Source: Burkholderiaceae bacterium (GTDB lineage Bacteria > Pseudomonadota > Gammaproteobacteria > Burkholderiales > Burkholderiaceae_E). Taken from it: a stretch of DNA of 58,017 nt. The notes under the pieces are model-generated. The model was not told where the DNA came from and did no database searches. It saw nothing but the letters and a program-made list of their open reading frames with translations. The position numbers and the translations under genes are program-made. Position 1 is the stretch's first letter. The number at the start of each line of letters is the position of its first letter. Below, in pieces: positions 15,827-25,041 of the stretch. Where the stretch lies: positions 1 through 58,017 of the forward strand of contig OMIE01000115.1 in NCBI GenBank assembly GCA_900299025.1, written 5' to 3'.

Positions 15827-17482
15827 ATGTTCAATACATTCGCCAAAAAGTCCTGGCTGGCGCTCGGCGTGAGCACTTTTGTCTTTGGTTTGGCAAGCGC
15901 CCAAGCTCAAGAAAAAGTGCTCCGTATTGCGATGACCGCCGCAGATATTCCGCGCACCTTAGGTCAACCGGACCAGGGTTTTGAGGGTAACCGCTTTACC
16001 GGTATTCCGATGTATGACGCCCTAACCCATTGGGATTTGTCGAAGGCCGATGCTGCAAGCGTGCTCATCCCCGGGCTTGCAAGCTCTTGGGCGGTCGACG
16101 CCAAGGACAAGACCAAATGGGTTTTTAAACTTCGCTCCGGCGTCAAGTTTCACGACGGATCTTCTTTTAATGCCGATGCGGTGGTGTGGAATGTGCAAAA
16201 AGTCCTGGATAAGTCCGCCGCTCACTTCGACCCATCACAAATCGGCGTCACCACCTCGCGCATGCCAACCCTTCGCTCAGCGCGAAAAATTGACGATCTC
16301 ACGGTTGAGCTGACCACGAGCGAACCCGATTCCTTCCTGCCGCTTAATCTAACGAACCTTTTTATGGCCTCGCCCGCACATTGGAACGCTAAGCTCAAAG
16401 CGGTGCCTGCTTCGGTAACCGACCCCGCCGAGCGCGCAAAGCAGGCTTGGGCTGCTTTTGCCGCCGATGCATCAGGTAGCGGTCCGTTTAAGATGGCTCG
16501 CTTTGTCCCACGCGAGCGCTTAGAACTCGTGGCCAATAAAGCCTACTGGGATCCAGCACGCACGCCAAAACTCGATCGCGTCGTCCTTGTACCCATGCCT
16601 GAGGCCAATGCGCGGACCGCAGCCTTGTTATCGGGCCAGGTCGACTGGATTGAAGCACCTGCACCCGATGCGGTTGCCCAAATCAAGCAACGCGGCTTTA
16701 CCGTCTACACCAATGCTCAGCCCCACGTCTGGCCTTGGCAGCTTTCCTTTGCTGAAGGCTCACCCTGGCTCGACAAACGGGTGCGTCATGCCGCCAATTT
16801 ATGCGTCGATCGAGAAGGTTTGCAAAAGCTGCTCGGGGGCATGATGGCAATCCCCAAGGGCACTGTGCCGCCTGGACATCCCTGGTGGGGCAACCCCAAG
16901 TTCGATATCAAGTATGACGTTGCGGCAGCACGCAAACTCATGGCAGACGCTGGCTTCTCCCAGGGCAAGCCATTGAAGGTGAAAATTCAAATCTCGGCAT
17001 CAGGGTCTGGCCAGATGCAACCCTTGCCGATGAATGAATTTGTACAACAAAGCCTCAAGCAGTGTTACTTCGATGTTGATTTCGATGTAATCGAATGGAA
17101 CACCTTGTTTACCAACTGGCGCAAAGGTGCAAAGGATCCCAGTGCAAATGGCGCAAATGCCACCAATGTGAGCTTTGCTGCGATGGACCCCTTCTTCGCC
17201 ATGGTGCGTTTTACAAGTTCAAAGACCGTACCGCCAACTTCCAACAACTGGGGGTACTTCGTCAATAAAGAGTTTGACGATTTGATTGGTGCTGCACGTA
17301 CCACCTTTGACGATAAAGGCCGCGACGCGGCGCTTGCAAAACTACACGCAAGAATCGTCGAAGAAGCGCCTTTTGTATGGATTGCTCATGATGTTGGCCC
17401 GCGTGCAATGAGCGCAAAAGTCAAAGGCGTTGTCCAGCCGCGTTCCTGGTTTATCGATATTGCACCGATGTCGATTCAATAA
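15827..17482 (+). CDS. ABC transporter periplasmic substrate-binding protein, peptide/nickel family (SBP_bac_5)
   Basis: A 551-residue extracytoplasmic binding protein. A Sec signal peptide (KK, then hydrophobic LALGVSTFVFGLASAQA) is probably cleaved after A27. The mature part has the DppA/OppA/NikA pattern: YDALTHWD, WVFKLRSGVKFHDGSSFNADAVVWN, GSGPFKMARF, and a late EEAPFVWIAHD. It delivers a di/oligopeptide-like or related solute to the permeases encoded next. The operon ends in an amino-acid/hydantoin-type racemase, so a peptide-like or hydantoin-like nitrogen source is a fair guess. Nickel supply for the urease 12 kb away is possible but less likely. It is preceded by a sigma-54 promoter and followed by a hairpin that may make its mRNA more abundant than that of the permeases. 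Confidence 0.9.
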   Translation: MFNTFAKKSWLALGVSTFVFGLASAQAQEKVLRIAMTAADIPRTLGQPDQGFEGNRFTGIPMYDALTHWDLSKADAASVLIPGLASSWAVDAKDKTKWVFKLRSGVKFHDGSSFNADAVVWNVQKVLDKSAAHFDPSQIGVTTSRMPTLRSARKIDDLTVELTTSEPDSFLPLNLTNLFMASPAHWNAKLKAVPASVTDPAERAKQAWAAFAADASGSGPFKMARFVPRERLELVANKAYWDPARTPKLDRVVLVPMPEANARTAALLSGQVDWIEAPAPDAVAQIKQRGFTVYTNAQPHVWPWQLSFAEGSPWLDKRVRHAANLCVDREGLQKLLGGMMAIPKGTVPPGHPWWGNPKFDIKYDVAAARKLMADAGFSQGKPLKVKIQISASGSGQMQPLPMNEFVQQSLKQCYFDVDFDVIEWNTLFTNWRKGAKDPSANGANATNVSFAAMDPFFAMVRFTSSKTVPPTSNNWGYFVNKEFDDLIGAARTTFDDKGRDAALAKLHARIVEEAPFVWIAHDVGPRAMSAKVKGVVQPRSWFIDIAPMSIQ

Positions 17483-17497
17483 CATTGTTTTAGTCAA

Positions 17498-17520
17498 CGG
17501 GGAACCAGGCTGGTTCCCCG
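17498..17520 (+). terminator. intra-operon stem-loop after the binding-protein gene
   Basis: CGGGGAACCA-GGC-TGGTTCCCCG forms a perfect 10-bp stem with a 3-nt loop between the binding-protein stop and the first permease start. A T-run (TTTTT, 17527-17531) follows only after a 6-bp gap, so full termination is unlikely. Such hairpins commonly protect the upstream mRNA or attenuate read-through, so that binding protein outnumbers permease. Confidence 0.65.
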
Positions 17521-17535
17521 CATGAGTTTTTATCC

Positions 17536-18489
17536 ATGTTTCAATATATTCTTCGGCGTGTGCTCTTGACGCTGCCGATTATGCTTGGCGTCTCGCTGGT
17601 TTGTTTTGCGCTTGTGCATCTGGCACCTGGTGATCCGCTGGTTTCAGTGTTACCACCCGATGCGTCGGCTGCCTTACAAGAGCAATTGCGCCAGCTCTAT
17701 GGTTTTGATCGTTCTTATCCTGAGCAGTTTTTGAGTTGGATTGGACGGGCGATCCAGGGCGACCTTGGTACCTCGATCGCAACCAATCGACCGGTCACCG
17801 CTGAGGTCATGCGAGCGGTTTCCAATACCTTCATGCTTGCCTGTGTGGCAACGGGCATAGGCTTCTTGCTGGGCTCGTTGTTTGGCTTTGTCGCAGGCTA
17901 CTTTCGCAATTCCTGGATTGACCGCGTTGCTACTGCGCTTTCTGTGGTCGGTGTGAGTGTGCCCCACTACTGGCTCGGTATGGTCTTGGTGATTATTTTT
18001 TCGTCGATCCTGATGTGGTTGCCCGCAACCGGCGCAGGCCCAGGCGGCTCAAGCGACTGGACATGGGACTGGGAGCATATGAAGCATTTGATCTTGCCTG
18101 CCCTCACGATGAGCGTGATCCCCATGGGGATTATTGCGCGCACACTGCGCGCCTTGGTCGCTGAAATTCTCGCGCAAGAGTTCGTGGTTGGTTTGCGTGC
18201 CAAGGGTATGCGTGATCTGCATATTTTTTTGCACGTCGTGAAAAATGCAGCGCCAACGGCCTTAGCCGTTATGGGTTTGCAGCTTGGTTATTTGCTTGGG
18301 GGCTCAATTCTGATCGAGACGGTGTTCTCTTGGCCAGGGACAGGCTTTTTGCTCAACTCAGCGATTTTTCAGCGTGATCTGCCACTTCTACAAGGAACGA
18401 TCCTCGTCCTCGCCCTTTTCTTTGTGGTGTTAAATCTTCTGGTTGACATCATCCAATCCGCGCTTGATCCACGCATCCAGCGTAGCTAA
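17536..18489 (+). CDS. ABC transporter permease, DppB/OppB type
   Basis: A 317-residue inner-membrane permease. The N-terminus FQYILRRVLLTLPIMLGVS, the VHLAPGDPL motif, LYGFDRSYPEQFLSWIGRAIQGDLGTS and HYWLGMVLVIIFS are typical of the first permease of peptide importers. The coupling EAA-like loop reads FVVGLRAKGMRDLHIFLHVVKNA near 216-238. About six membrane segments are visible. It starts after the hairpin that follows the binding-protein gene and is 15 bp upstream of the second permease. It forms the heterodimeric channel with that protein. Confidence 0.92.
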   Translation: MFQYILRRVLLTLPIMLGVSLVCFALVHLAPGDPLVSVLPPDASAALQEQLRQLYGFDRSYPEQFLSWIGRAIQGDLGTSIATNRPVTAEVMRAVSNTFMLACVATGIGFLLGSLFGFVAGYFRNSWIDRVATALSVVGVSVPHYWLGMVLVIIFSSILMWLPATGAGPGGSSDWTWDWEHMKHLILPALTMSVIPMGIIARTLRALVAEILAQEFVVGLRAKGMRDLHIFLHVVKNAAPTALAVMGLQLGYLLGGSILIETVFSWPGTGFLLNSAIFQRDLPLLQGTILVLALFFVVLNLLVDIIQSALDPRIQRS

Positions 18490-18504
18490 AGGTTTTCGTT
18501 AACG

Positions 18505-19368
18505 ATGTCATCTTCAGGTATAGAACGTTCTGATGGTTATTGGCGAGGGGTTGGCCGTCGCTTTTTGAGCGATCGCGTAGCAGTGGCCGCTGCCATGGTG
18601 GTCTTGGCACTGGTGCTGTTAGCGCTATTTGGCCAGTGGATAACGCCTGCTGACCCGTTTCAGGCATCGATGCTCAAGCGACTCAAGCCCATAGGCACCG
18701 AGGGATTTCCACTCGGTACCGATGAGCTTGGCCGGGATATGTTGTCGCGACTCATGGTGGGTGCTCAACTCTCCTTGTTCATGGGCATTACGCCGGTGTT
18801 AGTGGCTTTTATCATCGGATCAGCACTAGGCATTCTTGCTGGCTATGCAGGCGGTCTTATCAACGGAGCAATCATGCGGACGATCGATGTGTTTTACGCA
18901 TTCCCATCGGTACTGCTCGCCATTGCCTTATCGGGGGCGCTAGGCGCTGGCATTTTTAATGCGCTTTTGTCGCTCACCATTGTTTTCATTCCGCCGATTG
19001 CCCGAGTTGCGGAAAGCGTTACAACGCAAGTGCGTCATCGCGATTATGTGGAAGCGGCAAGAGCCTCAGGCGCTGCAGCAGTCACCATTGTTCGCGTACA
19101 TGTGCTTGGCAATGTCTTGGGCCCTATTTTCGTTTATGCAACAAGTCTTATTTCTGTATCGATGATATTGGCATCAGGACTTTCATTTTTGGGACTTGGC
19201 GTCAAGCCTCCTCAGCCCGAATGGGGCTTGATGCTTAACACCTTACGAACTGCTATCTACACCCAGCCCTGGATTGCCGCCTTACCAGGCGTAATGATTT
19301 TTATCACATCAATCAGCTTTAATCTGCTATCCGATGGTTTGCGATCGGCAATGGAGGTTAAGCAATGA
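18505..19368 (+). CDS. ABC transporter permease, DppC/OppC type
   Basis: A 287-residue inner-membrane permease. An N-terminal OppC-type segment (RFLSDRVAVAAAMVVLALVLLALFGQWI, TPADPF) is followed by GTDELGRDMLSRLMVGAQLSL, RTIDVFYAFPSVLLAI and the coupling helix region HRDYVEAARASGAAAVTIVRVHVLGN, ending with FNLLSDGLRSAM. These are the regular marks of the second permease in peptide-type importers. Its TGA overlaps the ATG of the following ATPase by 4 bp. Confidence 0.92.
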   Translation: MSSSGIERSDGYWRGVGRRFLSDRVAVAAAMVVLALVLLALFGQWITPADPFQASMLKRLKPIGTEGFPLGTDELGRDMLSRLMVGAQLSLFMGITPVLVAFIIGSALGILAGYAGGLINGAIMRTIDVFYAFPSVLLAIALSGALGAGIFNALLSLTIVFIPPIARVAESVTTQVRHRDYVEAARASGAAAVTIVRVHVLGNVLGPIFVYATSLISVSMILASGLSFLGLGVKPPQPEWGLMLNTLRTAIYTQPWIAALPGVMIFITSISFNLLSDGLRSAMEVKQ

Positions 19369-20378
19369 GCGCTGAAAAAGTCCTACTTCAGGTCCAAGGT
19401 TTGCAAAAGCATTTTCCGGTTCGCCAAAGTGGGTCGATCGTTGGGGGCAAGCGAGCACTGGTTCGTGCGGTCGATGGCATTGACCTCACACTTTACGACG
19501 GTGAAACCCTCGGCGTTGTTGGCGAATCGGGCTGTGGCAAGTCGACGACTGCTCGCTTGTTGATGCATTTGATTGAACCCGATAAGGGTCAAGTCATGTT
19601 TGATGGCAAAACGGTGGGCCAGGACTTAAGCCTTCGCGAGTTTCGCAGGCAGGTCCAAATGGTTTTCCAAGATTCTTATTCCTCGCTGAATCCACGTCTG
19701 ACGATTCTCGACTCGATCGCCTTTGGGCCACAGGTCCATGGCGTCAGTTCGAAAGAATCCTACGAGCGGGCTGAGGACTTCATGCAAAGGGTGGGACTTG
19801 ACCCTAGCCGATTCGGTGGTCGCTACCCCCATGAGCTTTCGGGCGGACAAAGGCAGCGCGTCAATATTGCCCGTGCCTTGGCGCTGCAACCGCGGGTGAT
19901 CATCCTGGATGAAGCGGTCTCAGCGCTTGATAAGTCGGTCGAGGCCCAGGTCCTCAATTTGCTGATGGACCTAAAGGACAGCCTGGGTCTGACTTATTTA
20001 TTTATCAGTCATGACCTTCATGTTGTGCGCTATATCTCAGATCGGGTTTTAGTCATGTATTTGGGCGAAGTCGTTGAAACCGGCCCGTCGGAGACGCTCT
20101 TTAATGAGCCTGCACACCCTTACACTGCGGCGCTTCTTTCATCGATGCCAAGCATGGACCCTGATCATCGGACCGAGGAAGCTCCTTTAAGCGGCGATCC
20201 ACCCAACCCGATCAATCCGCCGGCGGGTTGTCGATTTCACACCCGTTGCAAGTATCAAGTGGCGATGTGCCAGCAGTCTGCACCGTCGCTGGTTCCGATC
20301 CACCAACGCGCAGAGCACCGGGCAGCCTGTTTTATCCATCATCCGCGCTCACAACACCCCCAAGCCAGCCATCCATGA
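19365..20378 (+). CDS. ABC transporter ATP-binding protein, OppF/DppF type
   Basis: A 337-residue ATPase with Walker A GESGCGKST, the Q-loop in MVFQDSYSSLNPR, signature LSGGQRQRVNIARAL, Walker B VIILDEAVSALD, and the switch histidine in FISHDLHVV. The C-terminal oligopeptide-transport extension (PYTAALLSSMPS, GCRFHTRCKY) contains cysteines of the type that bind an iron-sulfur cluster in some Dpp/Opp ATPases. It works with the second ATPase to power the two permeases. Start and end both overlap neighbours by 4 bp (ATGA), indicating tight translational coupling. Confidence 0.92.
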   Translation: MSAEKVLLQVQGLQKHFPVRQSGSIVGGKRALVRAVDGIDLTLYDGETLGVVGESGCGKSTTARLLMHLIEPDKGQVMFDGKTVGQDLSLREFRRQVQMVFQDSYSSLNPRLTILDSIAFGPQVHGVSSKESYERAEDFMQRVGLDPSRFGGRYPHELSGGQRQRVNIARALALQPRVIILDEAVSALDKSVEAQVLNLLMDLKDSLGLTYLFISHDLHVVRYISDRVLVMYLGEVVETGPSETLFNEPAHPYTAALLSSMPSMDPDHRTEEAPLSGDPPNPINPPAGCRFHTRCKYQVAMCQQSAPSLVPIHQRAEHRAACFIHHPRSQHPQASHP

Positions 20379-21475
20379 ACAGTCAAACCTCGCCCCAAGG
20401 CGTTGCCGAATCAAGGGATCCGGGCATGCGGCTAAGGATCAAACAACTCAAGGTTCGATTTCAAGCTGGCGCCAAGCAAATCCATGCAGTCAATGGTGTG
20501 GACCTGAGCCTTGGTGCCGGAAAGACACTAGCTTTGATCGGCGAGTCGGGCTCAGGCAAAAGCGTGACCTTGAGATCCATCCTAAGACTTCACCCTCCGC
20601 GCAGCACGCTGATCGAAGGCAGCATTCGTGTGGGTGAACAGGAAGTCCTCGAACTCGGTCCTGCGGCGCTGGCTAATTTTCGCGGTGCTGTGGCTTCGAT
20701 GATTTTTCAAGAACCCTTGTTGGCGCTTGATCCTGTTTACAGTGTTGGCGAGCAAATCGTCGAGACGATGACACGCCACGGGCTTTGTTCAACCGCTGAA
20801 GCCTGGAAAAAGGCTATCGACTTATTTGAACGCGTGCGTATCCCGAGCCCTGAGCGACGAGTGCATGCCTACCCTCATGAAATGTCCGGTGGCATGCGTC
20901 AGCGCGCCATGATCGCGCTGGCGCTGAGCTGCAATCCGAGCTTGTTATTGGCCGATGAGCCAACCACGGCGCTAGACGCTACGGTACAGATCCAAATTCT
21001 CCTGCTTTTGCGAGAACTTCAGGCAGCCATGAATTTGTCGATCATATTCGTCACCCACGATATCGGCGCAGCCGTTGAAGTTGCCGACGAGATTGCCGTC
21101 ATGTACGCGGGGCGAATCGTCGAGCAAGGCTCGGCCAAGCAACTCATGCGCTCACCCAAACATCCTTATACCTATGCCCTGCTGATGAGTCGCGCGCACG
21201 GCAGCTTGAAAAAAGGCGAAAGGCTGCCCGCAATCGGCGGCTCGCCACCCGATCTTTCGCGACTTCCAAAAGGTTGCGCCTTTGCCGAACGATGCGAGCG
21301 AGCAAGGGATGCTTGTCTGGAAAGCCAACCCGAGATTGAAGAGCATCAGGGCCAATCGGTTCGATGCTTCTTCCCTATCGAAAAACATGTCCCGACCGAA
21401 AAGCTCCTTCAACAAAGCTATAGCAGTCCAGGTACCTCAAGCCAAACCATGCACCATGCGCCTCTTAGTCATTAA
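20375..21475 (+). CDS. ABC transporter ATP-binding protein, OppD/DppD type
   Basis: A 366-residue ATPase with Walker A GESGSGKSV, Q-loop MIFQEPLLALDPVY, signature MSGGMRQRAMIALAL, Walker B LLLADEPTTALD, the switch histidine in FVTHDIGAAVEVADE, and the C-terminal extension GCAFAERCERARDAC with clustered cysteines. The ATG at 20375 overlaps the previous stop; an in-frame extension further upstream lies inside the previous gene and is unlikely. The last 20 bp overlap the start of the racemase gene. The order F-type before D-type is reversed relative to the classical dpp layout. Confidence 0.92.
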   Translation: MNSQTSPQGVAESRDPGMRLRIKQLKVRFQAGAKQIHAVNGVDLSLGAGKTLALIGESGSGKSVTLRSILRLHPPRSTLIEGSIRVGEQEVLELGPAALANFRGAVASMIFQEPLLALDPVYSVGEQIVETMTRHGLCSTAEAWKKAIDLFERVRIPSPERRVHAYPHEMSGGMRQRAMIALALSCNPSLLLADEPTTALDATVQIQILLLLRELQAAMNLSIIFVTHDIGAAVEVADEIAVMYAGRIVEQGSAKQLMRSPKHPYTYALLMSRAHGSLKKGERLPAIGGSPPDLSRLPKGCAFAERCERARDACLESQPEIEEHQGQSVRCFFPIEKHVPTEKLLQQSYSSPGTSSQTMHHAPLSH

Positions 21476-22184
21476 TCCCAACACCACGGCAAGCATGACC
21501 GCTGCCATCGAAGCTGTCGCTAAAAAGGTTGCCTACCCAAGCAGCGAGGTGAGCGCCTGTAATCCAAACGACGGGCCTGTATCCATCGAAGGCTATGTTG
21601 ACGAGGCATTCTCAGTGCCCGGCCTTTTGCGTTTGATTCGCCAAAACGATGGGCAATACGATGCTTTTGTGATCGCTTGCTTCGACGACACTGGACTTGA
21701 AGCAGCCCGGTGCCTGACAGCAGCACCCGTGCTTGGCATCGGTGAGGCAGCGTTCCACCTTGCCAGCATGATCAGCAACCGGTTTTCGGTGATTACAACA
21801 CTGTCGCGCTCGGTCGCTGCGATTGAGCACAACTTGAAACGCTATGGTCTGGCCACGCGGTGTGCTCGGGTGCGCGCAAGCGAAGTACCCGTCTTAGAGC
21901 TCGAAGATCCGCAGTCTGATGCCAGAGCGCGGATTACCGCCGAGATTCGCAAGGCCTTAGCCGAAGACCAAATTGAGGCTATTGTTTTGGGCTGCGCAGG
22001 TATGGCGCAACTTGCCGCTGAGTTAAGCGAAGAACTTGGCGTGCCTGTGGTCGACGGTGTTGCCGCTGCGACCAAGCTTGCCGAGTCTCTCGTGTCCTTA
22101 GGGCTTCAAACCGCAAAGATTGGCCCCTATGCTCGTCCTGTAGCCAAAATTTACAAGGGGCAATTCCACGCTGACAGCTTCTGA
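21456..22184 (+). CDS. Asp/Glu/hydantoin racemase family protein
   Basis: A 242-residue racemase with the two catalytic cysteines of the family: C75 in [10 protein letters not shown] and C180 in [13 protein letters not shown] at the N-terminus and [12 protein letters not shown] near the end are typical of hydantoin racemases. Known members interconvert D- and L-hydantoins or related amino-acid derivatives without cofactor. The ATG at 21456 lies inside the 3' end of the ABC ATPase gene (20-bp overlap), so it is the last gene of the transporter operon. This supports a chiral nitrogen compound as transported substrate (inference). No hydantoinase or carbamoylase is in the window. Confidence 0.87.
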   Translation: MRLLVINPNTTASMTAAIEAVAKKVAYPSSEVSACNPNDGPVSIEGYVDEAFSVPGLLRLIRQNDGQYDAFVIACFDDTGLEAARCLTAAPVLGIGEAAFHLASMISNRFSVITTLSRSVAAIEHNLKRYGLATRCARVRASEVPVLELEDPQSDARARITAEIRKALAEDQIEAIVLGCAGMAQLAAELSEELGVPVVDGVAAATKLAESLVSLGLQTAKIGPYARPVAKIYKGQFHADSF

Positions 22185-22246
22185 CCGTTAAACTTCGCCC
22201 GCGTCATTACGCTGTTTCGCAACACATCAACATGGAGAGCCCGTCG

Positions 22247-22825
22247 ATGGAACATGTTCTGCCCCCACTTCCCTACGCAATGGATGCACTTGCCCCCCAC
22301 ATCTCAAAAGAAACCCTTGAGTTTCACTACGGCAAGCATCACCAGACTTACGTCACCAATCTCAATAATCTGATTAAAGGCACTGAGTTTGAGCAGGCAA
22401 GCCTTGAAGAGATCGTGAAAAAATCCTCAGGCGGTATTTTCAATAATGCGGCACAAGTCTGGAATCATACTTTTTATTGGAATGGTCTGAAACCACAAGG
22501 TGGCGGTGAGCCCGGCGGCGCCTTAGCTGCTGCTATCAACCAAAAATGGGGAAGCTTTGCTGCGTTTAAGGAAGCCTTCACCAAAAGCGCGATCGGTAAC
22601 TTCGGTTCGTCGTGGACGTGGCTTGTCAAAAAGGCAGACGGCAGCCTTGATATTGTGAATACCAGCAATGCAGCCACACCGATCACCCAGGGCGATACAG
22701 CATTGTTGACCTGCGATCTCTGGGAGCATGCTTACTACATCGATCATCGTAACCGCCGCCCGGACTATCTCAACGGTTTCTGGGCACTGGTGAACTGGGA
22801 ATTTGCCGAAAAGAATTTCGCCTAA
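22247..22825 (+). CDS. sodB: superoxide dismutase, Fe type
   Basis: A 192-residue Fe/Mn superoxide dismutase, the length of SodB. Metal ligands are H27 (HYGKHH region), H74 (VWNHTFYW), D157 and H161 ([12 protein letters not shown]). The segment [12 protein letters not shown] and the lack of a leader suggest the cytoplasmic iron form. An in-frame ATG at 22232 exists, but GGAGA 8 bp before the ATG at 22247 and the family length decide for the latter. It is a single-gene unit with a strong terminator directly behind it. It removes superoxide in the cytosol. Confidence 0.95.
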   Translation: MEHVLPPLPYAMDALAPHISKETLEFHYGKHHQTYVTNLNNLIKGTEFEQASLEEIVKKSSGGIFNNAAQVWNHTFYWNGLKPQGGGEPGGALAAAINQKWGSFAAFKEAFTKSAIGNFGSSWTWLVKKADGSLDIVNTSNAATPITQGDTALLTCDLWEHAYYIDHRNRRPDYLNGFWALVNWEFAEKNFA

Positions 22826-22833
22826 TCCCTCGA

Positions 22834-22862
22834 GGGGCAAGCTGCAAAGCTTGCCCCTTTTT
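22834..22862 (+). terminator. Rho-independent terminator of sodB
   Basis: GGGGCAAGCT-GCAA-AGCTTGCCCC forms a perfect 10-bp stem closed by a GCAA (GNRA) tetraloop and is followed directly by TTTTT. It starts 9 bp after the sodB stop. It is the clearest intrinsic terminator in the window. Confidence 0.93.
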
Positions 22863-22934
22863 CAGGTTTTTTGTTTCGACTTAGTCATTTCGCTTCACTC
22901 TTTATGCTCCCGACTGAGCGCAAAGAGACAAAAA

Positions 22935-22956
22935 CCTGGAGGCCAGACCATCCAGG
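22935..22956. repeat. inverted repeat upstream of the spermidine-synthase-like gene
   Basis: CCTGGA-N10-TCCAGG lies 28-49 bp before the ATG at 22984. It could be an operator or a leader hairpin. The rest of the gap from 22863 shows no gene. Confidence 0.25.
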
Positions 22957-22983
22957 GTTAATCAATAAACTCGCGCTCGCAAC

Positions 22984-25041
22984 ATGCTTCCTTATGCACT
23001 CACGATTTTCCTATCAGCCTTTTTGCTCTTTTTAGTCCAGCCGCTCATCGCCAAGCAAATATTGCCTTGGTTCGGTGGTTCAGCTTCGGTTTGGAACACT
23101 TGCATGCTGTTTTTCCAAACCTTGCTTTTAGCGGGCTATGCCTATGCAGATCGGAGTGTTCAACACTTAAACGCCAAACGACAGGTCATCTTGCATGCCG
23201 TTTTGCTCGTGCTCTCGCTGCTTTGCCTTCCCATCATTGCAAGTGAGTCTTGGAAGCCACAGGGCGATGAAGACCCAATTATCAGGATTCTTGGTTTACT
23301 CGTTGCAACCATCGGTCTACCTTATGCCCTGCTTTCAACCACGACCCCGCTGATTCAAGCCTGGTATTGGCAAAGCTTTAAACAGGCTGTCCCGTATCGC
23401 CTTTTTGCTTTGTCCAATGCTGCATCTTTAGCGGCTTTGCTCGGCTACCCCACCCTGATTGAGCCCTTTTTTGGTGGCAGGCAAACAGCCCTGGTCTGGT
23501 CCGTCGGCTATGCCATCTTCGCACTGCTATGCATTTGGGTAGGATGGAAATCGATCAGTGCGCCCGCAAGTCTTAGCTCCACTGTTGAGGGAAGATCCTT
23601 AGCGCCGCAATCTCATGAAGATGAGTCAGCCGCTGGGAAAACGCAACAAGGATCGACACAGTCACCGCCGCTCTCGGCACGCTTGGCTTGGATTGTCCTC
23701 TCGGCACTGGGCTCTGCGGTTCTACTTGCTGTCACCAACCATCTCACGCAAAACATTTCTTCGGTCCCCTTTTTGTGGGTGCTTCCGCTTGCGCTATACC
23801 TTATTACCTTCATCATTTGTTTTGATCGCCCGGGCTGGTATCACCGCGGCTTTTGGGGTGTTGCAGCTGCCATTAGCCTGCCGGTGATGGTTTATTTCGC
23901 AGACTCTTTGGCTTTGTTTCAGGTCTCAGGGCTATATGCTGCAGGGCTTTTCGCGGTTTGCATGTTTTGCCACGGCGAACTCGCTTCCCTCAAACCTCAC
24001 CCGAGCCAACTCACGCGCTTTTATTTGGCCATGTCGCTTGGCGGTGCTTTAGGTGCACTTTCAATTGCCATCGGCGCCCCAATGTTACTGTCGGGTTATT
24101 ATGAGCTTCACATCACCCTTGCGGTGATCGCCCTCGTGCTGCTGTGGCGAAGCTTCGATTCGACATGGATTTGGCGTTTTTCAAGCGCTGGTCTTGTCGC
24201 TGCGGTCTTGTTTTTGGTTCATGATGAACTTGAAGCATATCGTTTGGGCATTCGCGAGATGGAGCGCAATTTTTACGGCGTTGTTCGCACACGTGATTAC
24301 CCCTCAGAGCCTGGCTTTCGTTATATGTTGCACGGCGCCATAAACCACGGCGGGCAGCTTCAAGGCGAACCTTTCGAAATGATGCCTGCGACTTATTACA
24401 GCCCAAACAGCGGCTACGGCAGACTTTTCCAAGCCATGCCTGAGGGACCCAAACGGGTCGGTTTGATCGGCTTGGGAGCAGGCGCACTTGCGGCCTACGC
24501 CCAGTCAGGCGATCACTGGGTAATTTATGAAATCAACCCTGCCGTCGTCGATTTAGCCAAAAAAGAGTTCAGTTTCTTGGATCGTATGAAGGCGCCCTAT
24601 GAAATTGTCCTTGGTGACGGCAGACTCGCGCTTGAACGAGAAGCGCCTCGGCAATACGACGTCTTAGCAGTCGATGCCTTTTCAGGTGATTCGATCCCCA
24701 TTCACTTAGTGACCAAGGAAGCCATGGCGGCTTATGTCAAGCACCTAGCGCCAGGCGGCGTTATTGTGTTTCAAGCAACAAACCGATTTGTTGATTTACC
24801 GCCGGTCGCAAAACGACTGGCTGATGCTTTTGGTCTTGAAGCAGTGTTAGTGGAGGATAGCCCCCAGTTCACCACAGGTCCAGAACGTTGGTATTTGCAT
24901 ACCGATCAAATCATCATGACGAAAAACAAGGATGTTTTAAAACATCCCGCCTTCAAAGAAGCCAAGCCCATAAACCTGCGTCCTGATGTTGGCGTTTTTA
25001 CCGACGACCACTCGAATTTGTTAAGGATCCTAAAGCATTAG
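22984..25041 (+). CDS. membrane-fused spermidine synthase-like protein
   Basis: A 685-residue two-part protein. The first 415 residues or so hold about 12-13 hydrophobic membrane segments (starting LPYALTIFLSAFLLFLVQPLIA). The C-terminal part is a spermidine-synthase/SAM-methyltransferase-like Rossmann domain with GLIGLGAGALAAYA, E516 in YEINP, VLGDGRLAL and VDAFSGDSIPIHL. Family knowledge: such fused proteins are common in proteobacteria but poorly characterised, and polyamine synthesis is not proven for them. The VDAFSGD motif differs from the catalytic VDSTDP of true SpeE. It stands alone after sodB, and its last 44 bp overlap the convergent MATE gene. Confidence 0.88.
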   Translation: MLPYALTIFLSAFLLFLVQPLIAKQILPWFGGSASVWNTCMLFFQTLLLAGYAYADRSVQHLNAKRQVILHAVLLVLSLLCLPIIASESWKPQGDEDPIIRILGLLVATIGLPYALLSTTTPLIQAWYWQSFKQAVPYRLFALSNAASLAALLGYPTLIEPFFGGRQTALVWSVGYAIFALLCIWVGWKSISAPASLSSTVEGRSLAPQSHEDESAAGKTQQGSTQSPPLSARLAWIVLSALGSAVLLAVTNHLTQNISSVPFLWVLPLALYLITFIICFDRPGWYHRGFWGVAAAISLPVMVYFADSLALFQVSGLYAAGLFAVCMFCHGELASLKPHPSQLTRFYLAMSLGGALGALSIAIGAPMLLSGYYELHITLAVIALVLLWRSFDSTWIWRFSSAGLVAAVLFLVHDELEAYRLGIREMERNFYGVVRTRDYPSEPGFRYMLHGAINHGGQLQGEPFEMMPATYYSPNSGYGRLFQAMPEGPKRVGLIGLGAGALAAYAQSGDHWVIYEINPAVVDLAKKEFSFLDRMKAPYEIVLGDGRLALEREAPRQYDVLAVDAFSGDSIPIHLVTKEAMAAYVKHLAPGGVIVFQATNRFVDLPPVAKRLADAFGLEAVLVEDSPQFTTGPERWYLHTDQIIMTKNKDVLKHPAFKEAKPINLRPDVGVFTDDHSNLLRILKH

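Noticed and set aside
15827-21475. Nickel importer (Nik system) feeding the urease
   Set aside because: The operon carries a racemase and lies 8 kb from the urease genes. The binding protein looks peptide-type, and no nickel-specific residue could be identified from sequence alone.
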